Below are positions 1-6,257 of a stretch of DNA of 6,257 nucleotides, in pieces. The notes under the pieces were generated by a model. The model saw nothing but the letters and a program-made list of their open reading frames with translations, was not told the origin of the DNA and did not search any database. The translations under genes were made by a program, and so were the position numbers. The stretch lies in NCBI GenBank assembly GCA_964405325.1, contig CAYONM010000215.1, positions 1 to 6,257 of the forward strand, written 5' to 3'. Positions within the stretch are counted from its first letter, which is position 1, and the number at the start of each line of letters is the position of its first letter. The stretch is from CAYONM01 sp964405325 (lineage in GTDB: Bacteria; Planctomycetota; UBA11346).

Positions 1-16
1 AAAAAAGCAGCTCAGG

Positions 17-49
17 CGGCGTTAGAATTATGGGATGTTAGAAACGCCG
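17..49. repeat. Inverted repeat downstream of the secreted-protein gene
   Basis: A perfect 7-bp inverted repeat, CGGCGTT at 17-23 and AACGCCG at 43-49, is separated by a 19-base loop. On the minus strand it lies 28 bases past the stop codon of the gene ending at 77. After it come ten further bases and then six Ts that run into the window edge. It could act as a weak terminator, but the T run is too far from the stem for a classical intrinsic one. The heptamer GTTAGAA also occurs twice here, at 21-27 and 37-43. The region 1-76 holds no gene that I can see. Confidence 0.3.
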
Positions 50-76
50 ACCGTCGTTTCTCAGATCACTTGATGC

Positions 77-1238
77 CTATTTCAACCACTCCGGCCCATC
101 ATTGGACAGATTGATGTCGAGTATTTTAGATTGGTCGCTTCGAAAAGAATCCGTCAGTTTCAACAGGGACTCCAACGGCCTCTCATCCTCTACGCGATTT
201 CTCGCTTGAAAGGCTGTCCGGAAACAGGGGGAGGTACAGTCAGCTTTCACATGCTTGAGTGTGAGATCAACAGACGCACTTGTCCCGGTTGAGTCAGTAA
301 GGATTCCAGCAGCAAAGGCCTCGGAGGTATCGTCACTGTCGTCCAGCTTGATAGTCACAGCCGCTGCCGCAGCAGCCGACGAATCACTGGAAACAGTACT
401 TTTCAAAGGTTCAACAGAGGCCTCCGAAAATGACGTTCCTTCTCCCTGTGCAGTAAAAGTATAGAACCCATCGTACCTGTCATTAGGGCTGTACTTCATA
501 ATATAGGTTCTCGACTGAGCTCCCGGACCATCTTGACTGATCGGATCCCCGACTTCAGACATAGTACCTGAGCGAATAAAAAAAAGAGCGGTAACCCAGG
601 CAGAATCTACAGATCTTTGAATCACGCTTGAACGCGCTTTGATCAGTAAAAGCTCCGCAGGTGGTTCAACTATACCCTGGCCAGGACGTATCTTAACAGT
701 ACACTGCTTTCCATTCCCAGTTCCAGAAACGGTAGCCGGAAAATTAATAAATTCCCATTCAATATCACCCGCCGTCGTATCAGCCTCTATAGAAATACTT
801 GCGCTTCCCGCATCCTGAATGATGTCCAGATCGCCAGACGTGATAATCCAAGTCTCATTGATCATTACATCAAAGCTACCGGATGCAGCTGGCTCGCCTG
901 CCACCTCCTCTGGTTCACCCGTCTCCGGATTTTCAATCTCCCAGGTGGTGTCACAGGTTGCGGTTACGCTCTTCATGCCACGCTTGTCGCTCTTCACACC
1001 GATCAACACTATTTCCGCATCGGTGGACCCGAAGGCACGTCCATCACCATCAATCGTCCAAGAATAGTCAACAATTACGGCATCGTCCGGCCCTCTCCAT
1101 TCAGCGGTATACTGCACAAGGTCTTCCACAATATAGGCATCGTCCTCTGGTTCGGTCTCCTCGTTGAAAGTTACCCCCCCCGCCTGCATAAAGGCAAATT
1201 GGGCTGATGATTGCCACAAGCAATCCGACTTTTTTCAT
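77..1238 (-). CDS. Exported acidic beta-rich (Ig-like) protein, 5' end frameshifted in a G8 run
   Basis: I do not recognise a named family. The long open frame begins at 1219 with an unconvincing start (MWQSSAQF). A far better start lies at ATG 1238-1236, with AGGCGG six bases upstream, opening MKKVGLLVAIISPICLYA, a typical Sec signal peptide likely cleaved after LYA. That frame runs into eight Gs (1174-1181) and, as written, stops at TGA 1103-1101 after 45 residues. With seven Gs it joins the long frame and gives 386 residues. The mature part is rich in Asp, Glu, Ser and Thr. It has alternating hydrophobic patterns suggesting Ig/PKD-like beta domains, for example VDYSWTIDGDG and DIEWEFINFPATVSGTG. 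A six-alanine run sits near residue 290, and there is a Cys pair, CTSPC, near residue 334 (repaired numbering). It follows the 630-residue gene by 33 bases, so it is probably co-transcribed. Export is well supported; function is unknown. Confidence 0.78.
1174..1181 (-). repeat. G8 homopolymer that shifts the frame after the signal peptide
   Basis: Eight consecutive Gs on the coding strand lie two codons after the predicted signal peptide. Seven Gs (or ten) would connect the signal peptide to the 365-codon body; eight do not. Runs of this length are known sites of slipped-strand mispairing and of sequencing errors. The sequence alone cannot tell these apart. Confidence 0.85.
1185..1238 (-). 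other. Sec signal peptide coding segment, in a different frame from the mature protein
   Basis: Eighteen codons from ATG 1238 encode a Lys-Lys n-region, a hydrophobic core (VGLLVAIISPICL) and a small residue at the likely cleavage site, followed by glycines. The only Cys lacks a good lipobox before it (SPI), so signal peptidase I processing is more likely than lipidation. The match in position, ribosome binding site and export signal is the main reason to prefer this start over the in-frame one at 1219. Confidence 0.75.
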
Positions 1239-1244
1239 ATAACA

Positions 1245-1250
1245 CCGCCT
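1245..1250 (-). promoter_or_regulatory. Ribosome binding site for the exported protein
   Basis: AGGCGG on the minus strand sits six bases before ATG 1238, close to the ideal Shine-Dalgarno sequence and spacing. It supports initiation at the signal peptide and not at 1219. Confidence 0.65.
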
Positions 1251-1271
1251 TTCGCGTACGACCCATTGATC

Positions 1272-3164
1272 TCACTCATCATAGGGCCAGGGTGTTTCCA
1301 GCAGAGGGACAAAGCCTAACGAACCACGTCGCTCTTCCGCTGGTAATTGTTCAAATCGTTTCTGCTCTTCCTGTGCAATGCGGATATACTCTTCATAGAT
1401 TTTTCGGTCCTTTTGTGCCACTGCCACCTTATAGATACCTATCAATGCAACTGCCACATTGTCTACCCTCAAGGTTCGATCTACCATTTCCCTATACAAG
1501 GTCATCGCTTGATCATACCGACCTGTCTTTCGATACAAACCTGCCAACCTTCGCTTTGAACGAGCCCTATATGTGATTGGAATCTCAAAATCGGAATATA
1601 ATAACAGCTGGCACCACTCCTCGTTATCAGCTTGTCTTCCAACAAGCATGTTCACACGCATCATTGCATCGAGCACCATGAATCGATGATCATAAGTCGC
1701 CTTGAACTGGCGATGATCCTCCTCATTGAATGCGATCGCAAGCGATTTGCGCCCCATCTCCTGCAGATACTCTGCAACAAGCTCCTGACTCTCAGTCCCC
1801 CGAAACGGCTTTGATCCGATCAGATATTGAGCATAGACGATCGCCTCCATAGCATTGAAGCGATCATGATATCGTGCCGCCCCTGTTGATTCACTTTGGA
1901 TTCCGTCCAATTGCATTCCCAACAACAGTGGAATGGCACGTAAATTTGCAGGATGTCCATTATACCGACGAATTATTTCCGTGCAAAGATAGAGTTGGTC
2001 CTGAGTTCTTCCAAGAGGCACATACCGACCATGATTCCAAAGAAATCGCCACCATGCATTGTGGGTCAAATGGCTGTATCGTCCAAACAGCTCAAAACGC
2101 ATATGGAGCTCAGCCTCCTGATCCGCCATCGACTCACTCGAAAAGACATCACGAACGCACTCTTCGCCTGTTACAAATAGATGCGATATTTTCTGCAGGC
2201 TCAACACTATCGTCTCCGCCAGCTTATCATCCACCCGATCAATCAGGGGAGAGATCCAAGCAGATCCGGCCAATTGCTGATCATCCACAGCGGGAAGTCC
2301 ACCAATAGCCTGACACCATTCCAATGGTGGTACCCATTCCAATGGCTCATTCCAGAAATTCTGAAACGCCCCTTCCCCTTCGACTCGCGCAAGACACACA
2401 GCAAAACGAGCCAAGGCATCCGGTAATTCCCTTGGCAGAGACAGCGCCACCTCCCAAAGCGAAAGATGGACCGCCAGTACGGGATCATGATCAAAAACCA
2501 ACCAGAGGGCGTTGCGCAGGTCTGTTTTTGCCCGAGCAAGTCCACCGAACTCCTGAACTCGAGCATTAACCCAATTCAAAACCATCCGCCTATCATAAGA
2601 GAAATTCAAGTACCAACACCCACGAACCCAGCCACCACCTGTGTATGGAGACTTTGCCAGTTCTTCCCATTGAATATTCAACACATCTGCTTTTTGACCT
2701 TTTACCGTGAATTCAAACAACGCCTCCGATTCCTTGTCCGCAAAAACCAGTCGGGCCAAATCAGCCACTTTTGCTGCCCCCCCTGTTGGCTGTTCATCAG
2801 AAGCGGCTATCAGCTGACGAACCTCAGCGAAGAAGGCATGCTCGAATTGGTTGGTTGATGACTCTGACACCACGCTACCAGGCAATGAGCTATTCTCCGA
2901 TTCATTCATTATTTCCTGAAAAGAACGGGATCCCTGTTGGAGAGCGCCATTCTCCTCGGCTGACTGATCACGTATGAGCTCATCTTTTCGATCCAGGGCG
3001 GTCAGATCTTCCGAGCCGTGAAGCGTATCCTTCTCCATTGGCTCACGCCAGACAACATAGGCCAACCAACCGAGAAGGAATAATAAAGAGGCTATTGCCA
3101 GCACCTGCTGAACAACGAAATATAAATGTCGTCGCTTTTTCTTTGATCGATAAACAGAGCTCAT
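1272..3164 (-). CDS. Membrane-anchored TPR-like helical protein, 630 residues
   Basis: Not a family I recognise. The N-terminus is strongly basic (SKKKRRH, residues 7-13) and is followed by one hydrophobic segment at about residues 17-38. This is the pattern of a type II protein with a short cytoplasmic tail and the rest outside the inner membrane. Residues 40-110 are polar and low in order (linker-like). From about 110 to the end the protein is rich in Trp, Leu and Arg and looks mostly helical. Residues 535-600 read like tetratricopeptide helices: YRARSKRRLAGLYRKTGRYDQAMTLYREM, given in two parts as RLAGLYRKTGRYDQA then MTLYREM. No catalytic motif is visible, so a scaffold or assembly role is an inference. 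The start ATG has TGAGG eight bases upstream, with an in-frame stop close before it. The gene precedes the exported-protein gene by 33 bases, probably in one operon. Codon use is mixed (moderate GC), unlike the protease gene upstream. Confidence 0.85.
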   Translation of the reverse strand: MSSVYRSKKKRRHLYFVVQQVLAIASLLFLLGWLAYVVWREPMEKDTLHGSEDLTALDRKDELIRDQSAEENGALQQGSRSFQEIMNESENSSLPGSVVSESSTNQFEHAFFAEVRQLIAASDEQPTGGAAKVADLARLVFADKESEALFEFTVKGQKADVLNIQWEELAKSPYTGGGWVRGCWYLNFSYDRRMVLNWVNARVQEFGGLARAKTDLRNALWLVFDHDPVLAVHLSLWEVALSLPRELPDALARFAVCLARVEGEGAFQNFWNEPLEWVPPLEWCQAIGGLPAVDDQQLAGSAWISPLIDRVDDKLAETIVLSLQKISHLFVTGEECVRDVFSSESMADQEAELHMRFELFGRYSHLTHNAWWRFLWNHGRYVPLGRTQDQLYLCTEIIRRYNGHPANLRAIPLLLGMQLDGIQSESTGAARYHDRFNAMEAIVYAQYLIGSKPFRGTESQELVAEYLQEMGRKSLAIAFNEEDHRQFKATYDHRFMVLDAMMRVNMLVGRQADNEEWCQLLLYSDFEIPITYRARSKRRLAGLYRKTGRYDQAMTLYREMVDRTLRVDNVAVALIGIYKVAVAQKDRKIYEEYIRIAQEEQKRFEQLPAEERRGSLGFVPLLETPWPYDE

Positions 3165-3172
3165 TGTCCAAA

Positions 3173-3177
3173 CCTCA
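3173..3177 (-). promoter_or_regulatory. Ribosome binding site of the 630-residue gene
   Basis: TGAGG on the minus strand lies eight bases before ATG 3164. It is a reasonable Shine-Dalgarno sequence and supports the chosen start. I found no convincing promoter in the 72 bases between it and the 8-bp repeat flanking the miniature element. Confidence 0.55.
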
Positions 3178-3241
3178 AGATCCCATGATGTTCACGAAAT
3201 AGAATGATGGCTGCAGGTATCTTAATCAGCAATCCGCCATA

Positions 3242-3249
3242 ATTTGATT
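3242..3249. repeat. Target-site duplication, left copy (ATTTGATT)
   Basis: Identical to the eight bases at 3471-3478 and directly abutting the left inverted repeat. The pair marks the insertion boundaries of the 221-bp element. Confidence 0.7.
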
Positions 3250-3470
3250 GGCTCTTCCGGGTTTTGGGTGGCTAAGAATGGGCCCTTTCAGGGTGGTTTT
3301 CTCAAGCTCCACCAACAGGAAGGGGATCAAAGGCAGCAACACGCTGCGCCATTGCCGATATGGCCTCATAAGGGCAGAAAAGGGCCATCTACGCGGTTCG
3401 AAATACTCTCCTCAAAGTGATCGCTGCCAAGAATGGCCGTGAAATCAGCCACCCGAAATCCTGAAGTCGG
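3250..3470. mobile_element. 221-bp miniature inverted-repeat element, probably ISL3-like
   Basis: The two ends, 3250-3273 and 3447-3470, are imperfect inverted repeats matching at 17 of 24 positions, including eight in a row (GGGTGGCT) at the inner edge. The element is flanked by a perfect 8-bp AT-rich direct repeat, ATTTGATT, at 3242-3249 and 3471-3478, which is the expected mark of insertion. The left tip GGCTCTTCC and the 8-bp target duplication fit the ISL3 family as I know it. The outermost four bases of the right end (CCGA, read inward) do not match the left tip (GGCT), which may mean decay. There is no transposase gene, so movement would need one supplied elsewhere. Inside, AAGAATGG is repeated directly at 3274-3281 and 3429-3436. 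It sits 85 bases upstream of the 630-residue gene. Confidence 0.7.
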
Positions 3471-3478
3471 ATTTGATT
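3471..3478. repeat. Target-site duplication, right copy (ATTTGATT)
   Basis: Perfect copy of 3242-3249, directly after the right inverted repeat. Removing one copy together with the element restores a plausible empty site upstream of the 630-residue gene. Confidence 0.7.
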
Positions 3479-3845
3479 TTATCCTTAACCCCCTTGGCGC
3501 CATCTATTACCCCCCAGGATTGTGTCAAGCTACAATTCTCATGCGTCCGCGACAAGATTGCTGCTCCGGGCTATCCTGAAACCCTCACGGGTATTCTGCT
3601 GTAAGGGAAAGAATGTGGCCATGCAAGTCTGTCAAGGGACAGGCCAGCGAACATCGCGCAGGAATTGTCGAGACAGATTTTCACGCAAAACCGAAAGCGT
3701 AGGCACTTCTATGCCCAGGCTTTTTCATGAAAATCTTTCTCAAAAAACAAGCGAGGCAACGAGTGGATCTCTCTCTTACAGACTCCTGGCCCAGGCAGCA
3801 AGCAAAGTCAACCGGCCCCATCCGGTCGCCGCTCAAGAGGCGCGG
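3479..3845. other. Intergenic region without a recognisable gene
   Basis: No open frame here has a good start, a ribosome site and protein-like content. On the minus strand there are two exact TTGACA hexamers (3528-3523 and 3635-3630), but neither has a good -10 element at the right spacing. Other small structures are a 12-bp perfect palindrome, TTTTCATGAAAA, at 3722-3733, and a 5-bp hairpin, ACCGG/CCGGT, at 3811-3826 shortly after the protease stop codon. There is also a direct repeat of GTCAACCG at 3807-3814 and 3845-3852, the second copy overlapping the protease stop codon. None is strong enough to call a promoter or terminator. The composition changes from GC-rich to moderate across this stretch. 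Confidence 0.6.
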
Positions 3846-6257
3846 TCAACCGTTGACGTTTGGTGTCTCCCCTTCCACGTCGATCGTGTGGTCTTCGGTC
3901 GGGTCGAGGTCGGGGAAGCGGTGGCGCTCGTCGTCGTCAGGCTCGACCCGTACCGCGCCGGGCTCGAGTACGGCGTCCACTGCGAACGAATTTCCCGCCG
4001 CCTGTACGCCGAAAAGGATGGTCCGGTAGGGGGGGAGGGCCCAGGTGCCGATGCTGCCGCTGATCATGTTGGCGCGCAACGCGGCCAGGCTGAGGGTGAA
4101 CAGGCCCTGGGAACGATAGAGGGGGAAGCTGTCCCAATTGGTTCGGTTGACGCCATAGGGGTTGCGCACGATAAGATGGGGCTCTCCGTTCGCGTCGCGG
4201 TAGGCCTCAACGATGCCGTGGTTGTGGCCCTGGCGCACCGTCGGCGCATGGGTCGGCGTGCCGCTGGTCCAGCACAAGACGATGCCCCGCGCGTCGAGGG
4301 CGGTGCGGATGCGTTCGTAGACCGCGTCCTCTTCCCCCTCGAAGTAGATGCCGCCGCCCCCAACGATGCCGACATTCGTCGACGGCGGGGTGTAGTTGGG
4401 CAGTTTGTAGGCGGTGTAGACCTTCTCCAGGATCAGGAACCATTGCTGGTTCTCCGGGCCGAGGGTGGCGAGCCAGCCGGGATTGACATCACCGTCCACC
4501 CGGGCGTACACCTGGTGGTCGGCCGGGCCGACCTGCACGGCGTAGGTGCCGTCGCCCAGGTCGACCGCGGTCTCCTCCATGCGTGTCGGCCACTGGGCCA
4601 CGGCGCACTGGTAGTAGCCGGTCAGCGGGCAGTTCTGGATGAGGCCCTGGTTGACGTCGAACATGCTGGGGCCGTCGCCCCAGAGCGGCAGATCGTAGCG
4701 TTCCCTCTCGGAGAGGCCGTATTTCATGGGATCTTGGGCGTCGTTCCAGTTGCGGCCGTCGGGCTCGGCGGTGATGAACTTGGCATTGCTCGGATCCGTG
4801 CTCCAGAACTGGATGAAGCCTTCGATGTGATGGACGCGGCGCCAGAGCCGTTCCCGCGCCGAGGCGTTCACGGTGTCGATGCCTTCGGGATCGCACCAGT
4901 AGCTCGAGTCGTGGCCGTTGCCGGTCAGCTCGTCGCGTCCGCCGCCGAGGGCGACCAGCTGGTGGCGACCGCTGCCAAGTGCGGTCAGGATGTCGTCGTC
5001 TCTGCCGCCACGCAGGATGGTGCGGGCCGAAACCGCTGCGGTTACCGTCACCGTGTCCTCGCCGTCACCGGCGTTGACCACGATGACCGCGCAGGTCCGC
5101 GGGTGGGTCGAGGAGTGGCCATTAGCGGTGACCACCAGGTCGCTACCGTCGTCGTCGACCGTGATCGTGTCGTTGGCTGCGGTGCCGGTGATGGTCAGCT
5201 CGGTGTAGCCGGTCCACGCGGTGCTGGTGATGGTCACCGTCGGGTCGTCGGCCGGGGTCGTAGCGTTGGCGGTGCGCCAGCTCGAGTTGCCGGCCGCGCC
5301 GGTGGCGCGCACGCGATACGCGTAGCCCTGCTGGGTCGTCAGGCCGGTGTCGCAGTAGCTGGTGGTATTGGGCGGCAGGGTCGCCAGCCCGCTGAAGCCG
5401 CCGCCGGCGTCGCGTTCGACCGTGAAGCCGGTCTCGTTGTCGCTGGCGTCGGTCCAGCGGAGGTTGATCTGGTCGCTGGCCACGCCGGTGGCCGTGACGT
5501 TGCCGGGCCTGGTCGGGACCGCCGTGTTGGTCGGGACCACCAGGCTCACCTCCTGGCTCTCGGTGCCGGGATGGCGCCAGTGGGTGATGCGGTAGCGATA
5601 GGTGGTGCCGCGTTCCAGGCCCCAGTCGGTGAAGCTCGTATCGTTGCTGGTACGATAGGCGATGACCTTGAAGTCGCCTTCGGCCCCCACCGCCCGTTGC
5701 ACGGCCTGGGCCTGATAGCCGCTGCCCACCGTCCAGGACAGCTCGGCGCCGGAGGTGCCCGAGAGGGTTACCGACAGGCCGGTGGGCGGGGTGGTCTCGA
5801 TGTTCGAGTCCGCCTTGATCACGTTGCTGTAGGCCGAATCGCCGCTGCCCGACAAGGCCTGGACCCGGTAGTAATACCAGGTCTTGCCGTCGGGATCGTT
5901 GTAGGTGGTGGCATTTGCGGCCAGGGTGGCAATGCGTTCGAAGCTGCTGCTCTGCTTGCGCTCCACCGCGTAGGCTGTCTCGTTGTCGGCGTTGTCACTC
6001 CAGGTCAGGTCGATGCCATCATCGGCAAGCTCGGTGGCCTCCAGCGCTGTCGGCGGGGTCAGATCCTGGCGAATGACGGGGGTGCAGCTCACGGCTGGGG
6101 AAGGTCGGGAGGTACCGGCGGCGGTGGTACAGCAGACCCGGTAGCGATACGCCATGCCGTATTCGACACCCGTGTGCGCGTAGCCGGTGTCGGTGAGACC
6201 GGTGGCCAGCGAGGTGAAGCTCCGGCCGTCGTCGCGGCTCACTTCGACCGCGTAGGA
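3846..6257 (-). CDS. FN3-repeat, RTX-like and calpain-type (C2) cysteine protease, N-terminus outside the window
   Basis: The frame stays open to the window edge, so the true start lies beyond 6257; the GTG at 6242 falls inside an FN3 domain and is not the start. Counting that GTG as residue 1, I see the end of one FN3 domain (to about 58), then three more (about 61-147, 151-237, 242-331), with signatures such as WSDNADNET and WTDASDNET. Residues 332-445 hold a degenerate RTX-like stretch (GTAANDTITV, GGRDDDILTALG, GGGRDEL). A calpain-family domain spans about 505-745: DVNQGLIQNC with Cys538, QGHNHGIVEAY with His673 and VRNPYG with Asn694, in the order and spacing of the C2 triad. The usual GDC before the active Cys is QNC here. 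The last 50 residues are acidic and probably disordered. It is probably secreted or surface-exposed, although the export signal is outside the window. Third codon positions are almost all G or C, unlike the two downstream genes. Confidence 0.88.
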   Translation of the reverse strand, partial: SYAVEVSRDDGRSFTSLATGLTDTGYAHTGVEYGMAYRYRVCCTTAAGTSRPSPAVSCTPVIRQDLTPPTALEATELADDGIDLTWSDNADNETAYAVERKQSSSFERIATLAANATTYNDPDGKTWYYYRVQALSGSGDSAYSNVIKADSNIETTPPTGLSVTLSGTSGAELSWTVGSGYQAQAVQRAVGAEGDFKVIAYRTSNDTSFTDWGLERGTTYRYRITHWRHPGTESQEVSLVVPTNTAVPTRPGNVTATGVASDQINLRWTDASDNETGFTVERDAGGGFSGLATLPPNTTSYCDTGLTTQQGYAYRVRATGAAGNSSWRTANATTPADDPTVTITSTAWTGYTELTITGTAANDTITVDDDGSDLVVTANGHSSTHPRTCAVIVVNAGDGEDTVTVTAAVSARTILRGGRDDDILTALGSGRHQLVALGGGRDELTGNGHDSSYWCDPEGIDTVNASARERLWRRVHHIEGFIQFWSTDPSNAKFITAEPDGRNWNDAQDPMKYGLSERERYDLPLWGDGPSMFDVNQGLIQNCPLTGYYQCAVAQWPTRMEETAVDLGDGTYAVQVGPADHQVYARVDGDVNPGWLATLGPENQQWFLILEKVYTAYKLPNYTPPSTNVGIVGGGGIYFEGEEDAVYERIRTALDARGIVLCWTSGTPTHAPTVRQGHNHGIVEAYRDANGEPHLIVRNPYGVNRTNWDSFPLYRSQGLFTLSLAALRANMISGSIGTWALPPYRTILFGVQAAGNSFAVDAVLEPGAVRVEPDDDERHRFPDLDPTEDHTIDVEGETPNVNG

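Noticed and set aside
77..1219. Start at ATG 1219 for the exported protein
   Set aside because: It gives no signal peptide and no good ribosome site, while the shifted frame 19 bases upstream has both.
1211..1576. 121-codon plus-strand open frame
   Set aside because: It is antisense to the 3' end of the 630-residue gene, lacks a ribosome site and has no protein-like pattern.
3248..3442. 64-codon plus-strand open frame in the intergenic region
   Set aside because: It overlaps the miniature element and its terminal repeat, has no good ribosome site, and resembles no protein I know.
3523..3635. Two perfect TTGACA -35 hexamers on the minus strand (3528-3523 and 3635-3630)
   Set aside because: At 15-18 bases downstream neither has a hexamer near TATAAT (TAGATG and TCTTTC at best), and both lie far from any gene start, so I do not call promoters.
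3811..3826. Hairpin ACCGG/CCGGT after the protease stop codon as a terminator
   Set aside because: The stem is only 5 bp and no T run follows on the minus strand.
3727..4029. 100-codon plus-strand open frame beginning MKIFLKKQ
   Set aside because: Most of it is antisense to the well-supported protease gene, with Arg/Ser-rich content typical of a shadow of GC-rich coding DNA.

Overview
This 6.3 kb bacterial window carries three real genes, all on the minus strand, and no RNA genes or CRISPR that I can see. The organism is probably Gram-negative, because its products appear to be built for the membrane and the cell exterior. I cannot name a genus. The window looks like accessory DNA: its two halves differ sharply in base composition, and a small transposon-like element lies between them.

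Layout, in transcription order on the minus strand. (1) From 6257 down to 3846 is the 3' part of a long, GC-rich gene that runs off the window. It encodes several fibronectin type III (FN3) domains, a degenerate RTX-like calcium-binding stretch and a calpain-type (peptidase family C2) cysteine protease domain with a recognisable Cys/His/Asn triad. (2) From 3845 to 3165 is a non-coding gap. It contains a 221-bp element (3250-3470) with imperfect 24-bp terminal inverted repeats, flanked by a perfect 8-bp direct repeat. It looks like a miniature inverted-repeat element, probably related to the ISL3 family. (3) From 3164 to 1272 is a gene for a 630-residue protein with one N-terminal membrane anchor and a long, probably extracytoplasmic helical region of TPR-like character. 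(4) Thirty-three bases further on, from 1238 to 77, is a gene for a secreted, acidic beta-rich protein. Its ribosome binding site and signal peptide are intact, but the signal peptide is out of frame with the body by one base in a run of eight Gs.

Genes 3 and 4 have moderate GC and appear to form one transcription unit: an anchored periplasmic or surface scaffold followed by an exported Ig-like protein. The protease gene has a very different codon bias and may be functionally unrelated. The observations most worth following are the G8 frameshift, which could be a phase-variation switch or a sequencing error, the ISL3-like miniature element upstream of the two-gene unit, and the unusual architecture and active-site context of the calpain-like protease.
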